Assembly: GCF_024055635.1 (NCBI RefSeq)
Contig: NZ_JAMXMB010000018.1
Span: forward strand, 18,164 to 82,163
Source of the DNA: Microbacterium yannicii
Lineage (GTDB): Bacteria > Actinomycetota > Actinomycetes > Actinomycetales > Microbacteriaceae
DNA: 64,000 nucleotides
Reading direction: 5' to 3'
The position numbers were made by a program, and so were the translations under genes. The notes beneath the pieces are model-generated. The model searched no databases. It was not told the origin of the DNA and saw nothing but the letters and a program-made list of their open reading frames with translations. Below, piece by piece: positions 1-7,762 of the stretch (positions within the stretch are counted from its first letter, which is position 1; each line of letters starts with the position of its first letter).

Positions 1-79
1 CGGCAGTCGAGGCCAGGACGCGCAGCACGTCACCGTCGACACCATTGGTGACGACGGCAAGCGGGCGCTGGATCTCCAC
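1..79 (-). CDS. N-terminus of a winged-helix-type protein (partial, runs off the window)
   Basis: Only about 26 residues are visible. They begin at a GTG at 79 and read V/M-EIQRPLAVVTNGVDGDV, then LRVLASTA. This pattern (PLAVVT...DGDVLRVLA) resembles the start of actinobacterial proteins that pair a winged-helix domain with a nucleotidyltransferase or similar domain, but too little is present to name the product. A TACAAT box at 92-87 lies 7 nt before the GTG and there is no Shine-Dalgarno sequence, so the start looks leaderless. Family assignment is a guess; the existence of a coding start is reasonably supported. Confidence 0.45.
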   Translation of the reverse strand, partial: MEIQRPLAVVTNGVDGDVLRVLASTA

Positions 80-86
80 AGAAGAA

Positions 87-127
87 ATTGTATCCCTAGA
101 GGTGGTTTTCCGTCTATAGAGACGGAA
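87..127 (-). promoter_or_regulatory. Leaderless promoter and 8-bp inverted repeat before the partial gene
   Basis: The segment contains a TACAAT -10-like box (92-87, minus strand) 7 nt before the GTG at 79. It also contains a perfect inverted repeat, TTCCGTCT (108-115) and AGACGGAA (120-127), with a 4-nt centre, roughly where a -35 element would lie. The arrangement would suit an operator for an autoregulator. No -35 hexamer of good quality is seen. Confidence 0.35.
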
Positions 128-162
128 TTGTGTCTCCCGCGCACGGCGCCGCTCGCTAGTAG

Positions 163-375
163 GTAGACGCGGCGCACTGCGCGGCGGCGCCCACGGCGGC
201 CGGCGGGCTGGTCGCGCCGCTCGCACTGCTCACGACCCTCGCGATCGAGTCAGGCCAGGCGCTGTTCCTCGCCCAGCGCACCCCGAGTCTGCGCGACATC
301 GTCGCGAACGTGGCGGGTGCGGCGATCGACCTCGCCATCGTCCACCTCGTCGAACGGCGCCCGACACCGGATTGA
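163..375 (+). pseudogene. Relic of a VanZ-family gene (C-terminal third only)
   Basis: In the frame ending at the TGA 373-375, the last 57 codons match the C-terminus of the intact VanZ-like protein at 5444-5905, with the same segments GQALFL, QRTPS, RDIVANV and LVERR in order. By eye about three quarters of residues are identical. Two in-frame stops (157-162) directly precede the matching part. There is no start codon, no ribosome binding site and none of the N-terminal two thirds. I read it as a degraded paralogue, not a functional gene. Confidence 0.75.
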
Positions 376-403
376 CGGATGCCGGGGACCGCCGTCGTCG
401 GGG

Positions 404-1966
404 TCAGAACGGTGCCGCGGAGTCGTCGCCGGGGACGAAGACGACGCGTCGCGGGGGATCGTCGAGGTAGGGCCGCCCGGCGGGACTGGTCCACTCGAGG
501 GTGCCGCCCGGGAGCTGCCGCACCTTCCAGTCGGTGGCGTGCTTCAACGTGTGGTGGCGTGCACACAGGCAGGCGAGATTGGTGACGTCGGTGGGTCCGC
601 CGCGCGCATGGTCGTGGGTGTGATCGTGGTGACATCGCCGGGCTGGTCGGCGGCATCCGGGAAAGCGGCAGTGCTGATCGCGGGCATTCAGGAATCGCTG
701 CTGCGCTGCGGTGGGTTGATAGCGGTCGACCGCGAGGACCATGCCCGTGACCGGGTGAGTCATGACGCGGTCCCATCCCGGCGCCGCGCCGGCCAGGCGG
801 CGAGCGGTCTCAGGATCGACGGGCGCCACTCCGTCGAGCTCGGCGCCACTGCTCGTGACCCCGGTGAGTGTCGTGACCGGAATCGTGATCTGCACCGTGG
901 CCCGGATCGCACCGAGCCCGCCGGTGGTCGCGTCGAGCGTGGGATCGATGCCCGGTGTGCCGGTGAGGAGCATGTCGGCGACGAGATCGGCGCGGATCTG
1001 GTCGATGGTCCGCTCGTCGAACCAGACGTCTTCGTCGTGCACGGTGCCGGCGCCGCTGCCGGCGTCGGAGCCAGAGCCCACGGCGGAATCGCCGTACGAG
1101 CGGCCACCGAGCGCCGCCTCGTCACGCACCGAGTCACCGACCTCGGCGCGAGGGATGCCCGCCTCGCCGCTGGCCGCGTCACCATCGGTCGCACCACCGG
1201 TGCCTGAGCAGGCAACAGCAGGGTCGCCGAGTCCGGAGTCGCCGGAGGTGGATGCGGCGGTGGCCGCGGCATCCGTCCCGTCCTGCGGCCCGAGAACCGC
1301 ACGGCGCCGAGCGGCGTCCGTGCGCTTGATGAGGTCGGCCTGGCGTGTCGTGCGGTCGAGGATGCCGTGGGCGATGACGGTGGGCAGAAGCTGGCTCAGC
1401 ACCGACATGCTGTCGTCGACGTCGGTGACCCAGATGCGCCGACCCTGCACGGCGAGGTCGTGACGTTGCTGCAGGGTGAGCGGGTTGTGGATGTCTGCCT
1501 GCTGCTTCGCGAACGCGCGCGTGCGCGCGGGTGTCGTGGTCTCGGCGTAGTCGAGCACGGTCTCTTCGAACGCGGCGCGAGTCATGGGGTCGTCGAGCGC
1601 AGCGCCGGTGTCGAGGATCGCGCTGACGTGGCCGCGCGAGATGCGGCCCTCGTCGAGGGCGACGACCGTGGCCGCGAACGATGTCGTCAGGCGATGGGCG
1701 TCCCACATGTTCGACTGCATCGTGCGGTCGTTCGTCCTGACGGCGAGCCCGAGCTCCGCCGCCAGTGCTCGCAGCGGCATGTCGCGTTCCTTCGACCGCT
1801 TCGACGGGATGCGAGCCTTCTGCTCCTCAGCGAGCGCGAATGCCTCGGCCAGCAGGCGGAGCTTGCGGGCCTGGAGCGTCGCCTCTTCGTCGTGAATCCG
1901 GCGCAACTCGTCGGCCAGGTCGCCGGCGCGTTGCGCCTCGACCTCGTCGCGTCGTGCATCGTCCAC
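404..1966 (-). CDS. DUF222 / HNH endonuclease-type protein (13E12 repeat family)
   Basis: This 520-residue protein has an N-terminal alpha-helical DUF222-like region (DDARRDEVEAQRAGDLADEL onward), an Ala/Gly/Asp-rich variable middle, and a C-terminal HNH domain. The HNH domain carries the zinc-ribbon and catalytic pattern CRFPGCRRPARRCHHDH, then CARHHTLKH. Such proteins are abundant, often multi-copy, in Actinobacteria; nuclease activity is inferred and the biological role is unknown. The GTG at 1966 is chosen because GGAAGG lies 7 nt upstream. The frame stays open to 2071, so a longer product (555 aa) is possible. The gene stands alone, convergent with the VanZ relic. Confidence 0.8.
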   Translation of the reverse strand: MDDARRDEVEAQRAGDLADELRRIHDEEATLQARKLRLLAEAFALAEEQKARIPSKRSKERDMPLRALAAELGLAVRTNDRTMQSNMWDAHRLTTSFAATVVALDEGRISRGHVSAILDTGAALDDPMTRAAFEETVLDYAETTTPARTRAFAKQQADIHNPLTLQQRHDLAVQGRRIWVTDVDDSMSVLSQLLPTVIAHGILDRTTRQADLIKRTDAARRRAVLGPQDGTDAAATAASTSGDSGLGDPAVACSGTGGATDGDAASGEAGIPRAEVGDSVRDEAALGGRSYGDSAVGSGSDAGSGAGTVHDEDVWFDERTIDQIRADLVADMLLTGTPGIDPTLDATTGGLGAIRATVQITIPVTTLTGVTSSGAELDGVAPVDPETARRLAGAAPGWDRVMTHPVTGMVLAVDRYQPTAAQQRFLNARDQHCRFPGCRRPARRCHHDHTHDHARGGPTDVTNLACLCARHHTLKHATDWKVRQLPGGTLEWTSPAGRPYLDDPPRRVVFVPGDDSAAPF

Positions 1967-2318
1967 GATGTGCCCTTCCGCCGCGCAGCGCGCGTGCGTC
2001 GTCCCCGAAGGGAGCCTCACCGCGACACGCGGGGCACTCGCGTATCGCATCGTCCGACGCCACCGGATCACCGGTCGCTTCGACTACTTCCATCTTGCCG
2101 AGGGCCTCCGACATCGCCGCGGCGATCAGGTGACCCTTCGACTGGAGTGGTTCCATCATGTCGGGGGCTTCCGACATCGCGCGATCCGCTCCGCCTAGCC
2201 CCGGCGTCACGACCGCGGCACCGCCGAACCCGCCCCATGCGCACCGCGCCGACACGCCGGCACGCGCCGACCCCGCACGGCGGAGTCTATGCCGCAGCTG
2301 CGGGCTGCGGCATCCGTC
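1967..2318. other. Unassigned 352-bp stretch with a coding-like 63-bp direct repeat on the minus strand
   Basis: No confident gene is seen. On the minus strand an open frame runs from 2255 into the HNH gene in another frame. It contains two 21-residue units, each beginning MSEA (ATG at 2177 and at 2114), that resemble one another, followed by a CPAC motif. Codon third positions are GC-rich. It could be a small repeat protein, or an N-terminal part of the HNH protein cut off by a frameshift. Neither possibility can be settled from sequence alone. Confidence 0.35.
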
Positions 2319-2681
2319 CTACGATCCGAAGTACTGCCGCGCCGAACGCGTGTAGAGCAGGATCAGGCCGATGATCGACAGGATGCTGCCGCCGATGGCC
2401 GACCAGAGCGTCTCACCCGTGAAGATGCCGAGCAGCTCGAGCACGATGTTGGCGATGAAGACGATCGCCGCGACGGTGCGCGCCGTCGGGTTGCCACGCC
2501 ACAGGCCGACGCCGACCATGAGGGTGATGATGCCGATGACGAGGCTCAGCCATCCCACGATCGCGGCCGGCGTGAGGAACACCCCGGCGATGATCACGAA
2601 GATCGAGCCGATGATCTGCAGGAACCCCGACAGCCACGCAATGATCGCGACGAGGGTGACACCGAGCGGGCGCTGAGCCAT
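2319..2681 (-). CDS. Small four-helix membrane protein, function unknown
   Basis: The 120-residue product has about four hydrophobic segments: ALV-type near residues 5-25, 29-50, 58-85 and 95-112. It opens MAQRPLGVTLVAIIAWLSG, the style of DUF7144-like or phage-holin-like small membrane proteins in Actinobacteria. The ATG at 2681 is chosen because AAGGGA lies 9 nt upstream; a GTG at 2699 would add six residues. It ends SARQYFGS. No catalytic motif is visible. It is monocistronic, with about 240 bp of sequence without a gene on its upstream side. Confidence 0.65.
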   Translation of the reverse strand: MAQRPLGVTLVAIIAWLSGFLQIIGSIFVIIAGVFLTPAAIVGWLSLVIGIITLMVGVGLWRGNPTARTVAAIVFIANIVLELLGIFTGETLWSAIGGSILSIIGLILLYTRSARQYFGS

Positions 2682-2926
2682 GGAGACGTTTCCCTTCACG
2701 TGGCGCCGCGGCCGGCACCGTTGCGTTCACCCTAGCGAGGGGGACGGATGCCGCAGCACGGCCCGCTGCGGACCGTCACAGCTGCTCAGCGCGAGGCGGC
2801 ATCAACTGAGAGGCTTCTCTCCGCGTCGCGGCCCCTGCTCAGAACGAGGCAGGCCCGGCTTGACGGGAGGACTACGACACGAGCGTCGGTGGCGATGCGA
2901 CTCGGAAGGACGTGAGCCGGCTCGCG

Positions 2927-3490
2927 TCAGCGAGAGTTGCGCGAGCGACGGACGCCCGCGGCGATGGCCAGGGCTGCGCCGGCGACGAGCAGCGCGCCGC
3001 CGCCGATCCACAGACCGAGCGTGGTGCCGCTGTCGAGGCCAGTCGACGGGAGTCCGTCAGCGCCGGTCACAGTGATCGCGGCGGTTCCGCCGGCAGAAGT
3101 CGCCGAGACCGCGGCGACGTTGTACGTGCCGGTCGCGTCGGACGGGAGCGTGATGTCGACCGCGGTGAGCGAGCCGTCCGCCTCGGACTCGGCGGCACCG
3201 GTCGCGGTGGTGATCGCGAAGCGCACCATCCCGATCTCGGCGGCAGCGCCGTTCTCGCCGGTCACCGTGATGGTCACCGCTTCCTCGCTCGAGAACGTCT
3301 CGGCCGCGCACTCGAACGAGACGGTGCCGCCCGCCTGCGTCGTGGTCGGGGAGGTCGTGCAGGATCCGGACGGCGGATAGATGGTGGATGCCGAAGCCGC
3401 GGGCGCTGCGACGGCGCCGGCGAACACGAGACCGAGCGCGAGCGCCGAGGCAGCGGCAAGTCGCGATGTGCGGGGAAGGGGAGACGACAT
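2927..3490 (-). CDS. Sortase-type cell-wall surface protein (LPSTG)
   Basis: This 187-residue exported protein has a classic Sec signal peptide (residues 1-35, ending AAPAASAS). A threonine/alanine-rich beta-sandwich-like middle with two cysteines (CTTSP and FECAAE) follows. The C-terminal sorting signal is LPSTG at 147-151, a hydrophobic helix and an RRSRNSR tail. It is expected to be linked to peptidoglycan by a sortase that is not in this window. It lies 10 nt after the stop of the DUF4012 gene and is probably co-transcribed with it. An ATG at 3511 is an alternative start, since neither has a clear ribosome binding site. It resembles the LPATG protein at 25406 in size and plan. Confidence 0.75.
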   Translation of the reverse strand: MSSPLPRTSRLAAASALALGLVFAGAVAAPAASASTIYPPSGSCTTSPTTTQAGGTVSFECAAETFSSEEAVTITVTGENGAAAEIGMVRFAITTATGAAESEADGSLTAVDITLPSDATGTYNVAAVSATSAGGTAAITVTGADGLPSTGLDSGTTLGLWIGGGALLVAGAALAIAAGVRRSRNSR

Positions 3491-3500
3491 CGGGACGAGT

Positions 3501-5297
3501 CTACGAACCATTGCACGTACCGGCAACCGCGGACCCGCCCGTCGTAGTGGGCGTCGAACGCACCTGCAGCGTCGGAGCCGTTCCCACGGTGCGCGCGGTG
3601 ACCGTCGCGGTCGTCGACTGACCCGGGGCGAGGTCGGTGCTGAAGCTCAGCACCCGTCGGCCCTCATGGGTGCCTCCGCCGAAGCCGGAACCGTCCGAGA
3701 GTGCCGCGTCGAGCAGCTCGAAGCCTTCAGGGAGATAGACGTAGCCGACGGTGCGAGCGGTCCCGGGTGGCACGTCATACGTGCCGCCGCCGGTGATGTA
3801 CCTCGGCAGCGTGGCGGCGTCCGCGGGGGCGGTGTTCGTCACCGTGACGGTGAGCACCGCGTCGCCGCTGGCTTCGCCCGAAGCGCCGAGGTCGCACGTC
3901 GCCCAGGCGACCGTGCTGGACGCGGTCTGGTAGAAGTCCATCTTCGAACCCGTGCCGTCGTTGAGGTACACGCCGAAACGTGAGGCCGCGGCATCCGACC
4001 GGGGCAGTCCTCCCGCGAGGGTCGTGTCAGCGAGCACCTGCTGGTCGTCTTCGTGCGCGCTCCACAGCAGAAGGCGGTTCTCGTCGCCTGCCCGCGTGAG
4101 GGCGCCGACGAGCGTCGCGGGGTCGATGTCACCTCGCGTCAGAGCGTCGAAGACGGCTGCCGCCGCTGCGGCGAAGAAGGCGTCCTGATCGGCCGGGCGC
4201 GGGTAGCGCTTGTACACCTCGTTGAGCAGGAGCGGGACCGCCGACTCCGGGGTGAGCACGTCGCCCGTGGGCAGCGTGACGGGTCCGGTGGCCTCGAGCA
4301 GGTACGACAACGTCACGGGGTCGATCGCGATGACGCCGTCGACCTGCTGTCCGCCGTGCTCGCGCGCCCACATCTCTCGGGCGAGCGCCGCGGAGACCGC
4401 GAAGTCGGGGACCTGCGTGACGTTCTGGAGCCAGCGGCCCGGCCGCTCTCCGTAGATCGCCTCGACCTCTTCGCCGAGCGGCAGGACCGAGGTGTCGTAG
4501 CGCGGGTAGTCGGTGGACGACTCCTGCGCGGTCATGCTGATGGTGCCGTTGTCGGTGTGTACGAGGGCGATCGCACCAGGGATGCCGCCGAGCGAGCGCC
4601 ACTCGGCGTTGTTCTGGAACAGCACCAGATAATTGCGGGGGCCTTCGGCGCCGAGCATCGACGGCAGGAGAGCTGTCGCGTTCGCGAGGGCGTCGGTCGC
4701 GGTGCGGGCGTCGCCGAGCAGGGCATCCACCTCGTCGACGGCTTCTCGCACAGGGGCTAGGAGCGCCGTGCGATCGATGGCGGAGACGGATGCCGCTGCT
4801 GCCGCGATCCCGTCGGCCGTGGTGTCGGCGGCACCGGCGATCTGCGCGAAGGAGGTCGGATCGATGCGGCCGTCCTGAGGCTTCAGGGCATCGACGCTGA
4901 AGCCCGAGGCGACATCGGCGAGCGGTGTGAGCGCGGTGCCCGCGACCTGGTCGATGGACGCCGCGACGGCTGACACGGCGCTGAGCTGCGGCCCGATCCA
5001 CGGCATGCCTTCCGCGAGGTTCCACAGCGGATCGGAGGTCAGCTCGCGGGCGGCCGCTGTGTCGGCCGAGATGCCGGCGATCGCACTCGACGCGGCGGCG
5101 GGATCGGCGATGCTCGCACGCACCGCGGCGGCCGAGGCCTGCGCGTCGCGCAGGTGCGAGTAGGCCAGCACGCCTCGAACCGCGACCCACGCCGTGACGA
5201 CGACGGCGCCGATGAGAAGGGCTCCCAGCACCCAGGCGACGACGACTCCCGCTGTACGTGCGGCCGGGGGCAGAGGGGACTCGGTCACCCGACCCAC
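3501..5297 (-). CDS. DUF4012 domain protein, membrane-anchored
   Basis: The 598-residue protein has one N-terminal transmembrane helix (about residues 18-42) and a large extracytoplasmic part. It shows the DUF4012 hallmarks PRNYLVLFQNNAEWRSLGG, the GVIAIDPVTLSYLLEATGPV segment and a C-terminal beta-rich region. DUF4012 proteins are frequently encoded beside actinobacterial exopolysaccharide loci, which fits the large EPS locus starting 700 bp further on; the molecular role is not known. The start is GTG at 5297; a second GTG at 5288 preceded by GGGTGGG is equally plausible. Confidence 0.8.
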   Translation of the reverse strand: MGRVTESPLPPAARTAGVVVAWVLGALLIGAVVVTAWVAVRGVLAYSHLRDAQASAAAVRASIADPAAASSAIAGISADTAAARELTSDPLWNLAEGMPWIGPQLSAVSAVAASIDQVAGTALTPLADVASGFSVDALKPQDGRIDPTSFAQIAGAADTTADGIAAAAASVSAIDRTALLAPVREAVDEVDALLGDARTATDALANATALLPSMLGAEGPRNYLVLFQNNAEWRSLGGIPGAIALVHTDNGTISMTAQESSTDYPRYDTSVLPLGEEVEAIYGERPGRWLQNVTQVPDFAVSAALAREMWAREHGGQQVDGVIAIDPVTLSYLLEATGPVTLPTGDVLTPESAVPLLLNEVYKRYPRPADQDAFFAAAAAAVFDALTRGDIDPATLVGALTRAGDENRLLLWSAHEDDQQVLADTTLAGGLPRSDAAASRFGVYLNDGTGSKMDFYQTASSTVAWATCDLGASGEASGDAVLTVTVTNTAPADAATLPRYITGGGTYDVPPGTARTVGYVYLPEGFELLDAALSDGSGFGGGTHEGRRVLSFSTDLAPGQSTTATVTARTVGTAPTLQVRSTPTTTGGSAVAGTCNGS

Positions 5298-5443
5298 CCT
5301 AAGCGACAGGCCCGGGTGTTCTCCGAGTGGTTGTCATGGGCGGCCACGCGCGAGAATCCCACGCTGCTGTTCTGCGGGTTGATCTGGGTAGACTCGCCGC
5401 ATTGCGCGGCAGCGTGGCGGCGTCCGAACGAGGGGAGCGCGCC

Positions 5444-5905
5444 ATGACCGATGCGACCACTCTTGCGCCCGCCGGTCCGACGACCGCAGCCGTGGCGGCT
5501 GTGCGGGGGCGGCGCAGTCAGAGGCGCGGCATCCGTCTGCTCTTCGTGTACGGGCTGGTGCTCGCGCTCATCGCATTCTGGCCCGTGCCGGTGGACCGGG
5601 GGGCGGCCGGGCTGCTGCGCACGATCTCGCGCACGGTGCCGTGGCTCACCTACGACCTCATCGAGACGACCGCGAACGTCGCGCTGTTCGTGCCGCTGGG
5701 TGTTCTGCTGGCGCTCGCCCTGCGGTTGCATCGGGGGCTCGTCGTGCCGCTGGCGCTCGTCACGACGCTGATCATCGAGACCGGGCAGGCGCTGTTCCTG
5801 ACGCAGCGCACACCGAGCATGCGGGACATCGTCGCAAACGTGCTCGGCGCGGTGATCGGACTCGCGATCGTCCTGCTCGTCGAACGGCGCACGGCGGCCC
5901 GCTGA
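5444..5905 (+). CDS. VanZ-family membrane protein
   Basis: The 153-residue product has four predicted membrane helices and the VanZ signature region (LIETGQALFL, QRTPSMRDIVANVLG). VanZ-like proteins are widespread in Gram-positives. The founder affects teicoplanin sensitivity, but for most members no role is established. The ATG at 5444 has AGGGGAG 7 nt upstream. A degraded copy of its 3' third lies at 163-375. It is convergent with the UDP-glucose dehydrogenase gene, with only 59 bp between them. Confidence 0.8.
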   Translation: MTDATTLAPAGPTTAAVAAVRGRRSQRRGIRLLFVYGLVLALIAFWPVPVDRGAAGLLRTISRTVPWLTYDLIETTANVALFVPLGVLLALALRLHRGLVVPLALVTTLIIETGQALFLTQRTPSMRDIVANVLGAVIGLAIVLLVERRTAAR

Positions 5906-5964
5906 GCCTGGGTGGACGCGAGGCCGTCCGGTGTTGCCCCGCCGCGTGGGCGAGATCGCGATGG

Positions 5965-7350
5965 TCAGGGGCGGCCCATGCCGTAGTAGGTCCAGCCGGC
6001 GGCGCGCCAGGCGGCGGCGTCCAGGCCGTTGCGCCCGTCCACGACGATGCGACCGGTGGTGAGGCTGGAGGCGTGCTCGGGGTCGAGTTCGCGACGGTAT
6101 TCGTCCCACTCTGTGACGAGTATGACGGCGTCGGCGTCGCGGATGGCGTCGTCGCGGTCTTCGATGTAGGTCAGCTGCGGATGCAGGCGACGGGCGTTCT
6201 CGATCGCGGCTGGGTCGGTGACGATCACGTCCGCCCCGAGTCCGCGCAGGCGCACAGCGACGTCGAGCGCGGGGGAGTCGCGGATGTCGTCGCTGAAGGG
6301 CTTGAAGGCCGCGCCGAGCACGGCGACACGCTTCTCGAACACCGAACCGTCGAAGGCCTGCAGGACGAGATCCACCGCGCGGTCGCGCCGGCGCAGGTTG
6401 ATCGCGTCGACTTCGCGGAGGAAGGCGACGGATTCACCGCGGCCCAGCTCTTCGGCACGAGCCGAGAAGGCGCGGATGTCTTTCGGGAGGCAACCCCCGC
6501 CGAAGCCGATGCCGGCGCCGAGGAAGCGGCGGCCGATACGCGCGTCATGGCCGATGGCGTCGGCGAGCTGGGTGACGTCGGCGCCGGTGACCTCGGCGAT
6601 CTCCGCCATCGCGTTGATGAACGAGATCTTGGTCGCGAGGAACGCGTTGGCTGCGACCTTGACGAGTTCGGCAGTCGCCCAGTCGGTGACGATGAAGGGC
6701 GTACCGGCGGCGACGGCGGGGTGGTACACCTCGCGGAGCACCTGGGCGGGATCGGTCGCCTGGCCGCTGTCGGTCGGGGCGCCGCTTCCGGTCGCTGAGC
6801 CGCTTCCGGTCGCTGAGCCGCTTCCGGTCGCTGAGCCTGTCGAAGCGCCGACACCGACCACGAGCCGGTCGGGTTCGATGGTGTCTTTCACCGCCCATCC
6901 CTCGCGCAGGAACTCGGGGTTCCAGACGAGGATCGCGCCGGTCGCTTCGATCCGAGGCGCGAGCTCTGCCGCGGTGCCGACGGGAACCGTCGACTTGCCG
7001 GCGACGATGTCGCCGGGCCGCAGATACGGCAGGAGTGAGTCGACCGCACCGTTGACATACGTGAGGTCTGCCGCGTAGCCGCCCTGCTGCTGCGGGGTGC
7101 CGACGGCGACGAAGTGCACTGCGGAACCGGCAGCCGCCGCCATATCGGTCGTGAACGTGAGGCGCCCTGACTCGACGCCGGCGGCGAGCAGTTCTTCGAG
7201 GTCGGGCTCGAAGAACGGCGCCTCACCGCGGGACAGCGCCTCGATCTTGCGCGGGTCGACGTCGATGCCCACGACCTCGTGCCCGATAGATGCCATCGCG
7301 GCCGCGTGGACCGCACCCAGGTATCCGCATCCGATGACGGTCAGGCGCAT
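5965..7350 (-). CDS. ugd: UDP-glucose 6-dehydrogenase (UDP-glucose/GDP-mannose dehydrogenase family)
   Basis: This 461-residue enzyme would oxidise UDP-glucose to UDP-glucuronate with NAD+, supplying uronic acid for the neighbouring exopolysaccharide pathway. Visible features are the N-terminal Rossmann motif (GCGYLGAVHAAAMASIGHEV), the STVPVGT segment, the catalytic cysteine in GFGGGCLPKD, and the C-terminal UDP-binding domain (AFKPFSDDIRDSPALDV). The ATG at 7350 has GGAGG 5 nt upstream. Between RLVVGV and QATDPAQVLREVY there is a Gly/Ser/Ala/Thr-rich insert of about 30 residues. It is encoded by three 18-bp direct repeats that belong to a dispersed repeat family. Substrate specificity (UDP-glucose rather than GDP-mannose or UDP-ManNAc) is inferred. 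Confidence 0.85.
   Translation of the reverse strand: MRLTVIGCGYLGAVHAAAMASIGHEVVGIDVDPRKIEALSRGEAPFFEPDLEELLAAGVESGRLTFTTDMAAAAGSAVHFVAVGTPQQQGGYAADLTYVNGAVDSLLPYLRPGDIVAGKSTVPVGTAAELAPRIEATGAILVWNPEFLREGWAVKDTIEPDRLVVGVGASTGSATGSGSATGSGSATGSGAPTDSGQATDPAQVLREVYHPAVAAGTPFIVTDWATAELVKVAANAFLATKISFINAMAEIAEVTGADVTQLADAIGHDARIGRRFLGAGIGFGGGCLPKDIRAFSARAEELGRGESVAFLREVDAINLRRRDRAVDLVLQAFDGSVFEKRVAVLGAAFKPFSDDIRDSPALDVAVRLRGLGADVIVTDPAAIENARRLHPQLTYIEDRDDAIRDADAVILVTEWDEYRRELDPEHASSLTTGRIVVDGRNGLDAAAWRAAGWTYYGMGRP
6783..6849. repeat. Dispersed palindromic-type repeat inserted within ugd, with three 18-bp tandem copies
   Basis: CGCTTCCGGTCGCTGAGC occurs three times in tandem (6783-6800, 6801-6818, 6819-6836) and is followed by CTGTCGAAGCG. 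The combined GGTCGCTGAGCCTGTCGAAG is a variant of the sequence at 26751-26773. The 18-bp period keeps the ugd frame and adds a low-complexity loop to the enzyme. Confidence 0.7.
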
Positions 7351-7514
7351 TGTTCCTCCGAAGTCTGTCGCGACGATGATCGCGCTCCTTCCTATCAGAG
7401 TCGCGTTGCACCAGTTCGCCTGCGTCGTTACACGACCGACCACACTGCGCTCAGCGACGGATGCGGTGTTGCTCGCGTGGCCATCCGGCGAGAGGGCGGG
7501 TGGGCTGCTCGCCG

Positions 7515-7652
7515 CTACGCGAACCGGAGGGCGAGCACCGCCAGCGCGCCGACCGCGAGGACGCCGAGCACGAGCAACAGGTAGCCCCACCATCTCATGC
7601 CCGGCGCTGTGACCTTGCGACTGCGCTTGCGCTTTCTCGATCCGCTCGCCAT
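7515..7652 (-). CDS. Very small single-span membrane protein
   Basis: The 45-residue product starts MASGSRKRKRSRK, a strongly basic cytoplasmic tail, followed by one hydrophobic helix (WWGYLLLVLGVLAVGALAVLAL). No ribosome binding site is obvious before the ATG at 7652. Small basic single-span proteins like this are commonly annotated in Microbacterium genomes. Assignment rests on length, charge distribution and hydrophobicity only. Confidence 0.4.
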   Translation of the reverse strand: MASGSRKRKRSRKVTAPGMRWWGYLLLVLGVLAVGALAVLALRFA

Positions 7653-7762
7653 GCGGCCACGATAGGCATGCCTCTGTTTCGCGCAGGTGAACTTCGCAGA
7701 ACTCACGGCACTTTCATCACGCACCATCGCCTCGCTAGCCTCGAGAGGTCGGAGGAGGAGCC

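Noticed and set aside
404..1966. HNH/DUF222 gene as a homing endonuclease or restriction system
   Set aside because: There is no intron, intein, or methyltransferase partner. DUF222/HNH proteins of this kind are common stand-alone genes.
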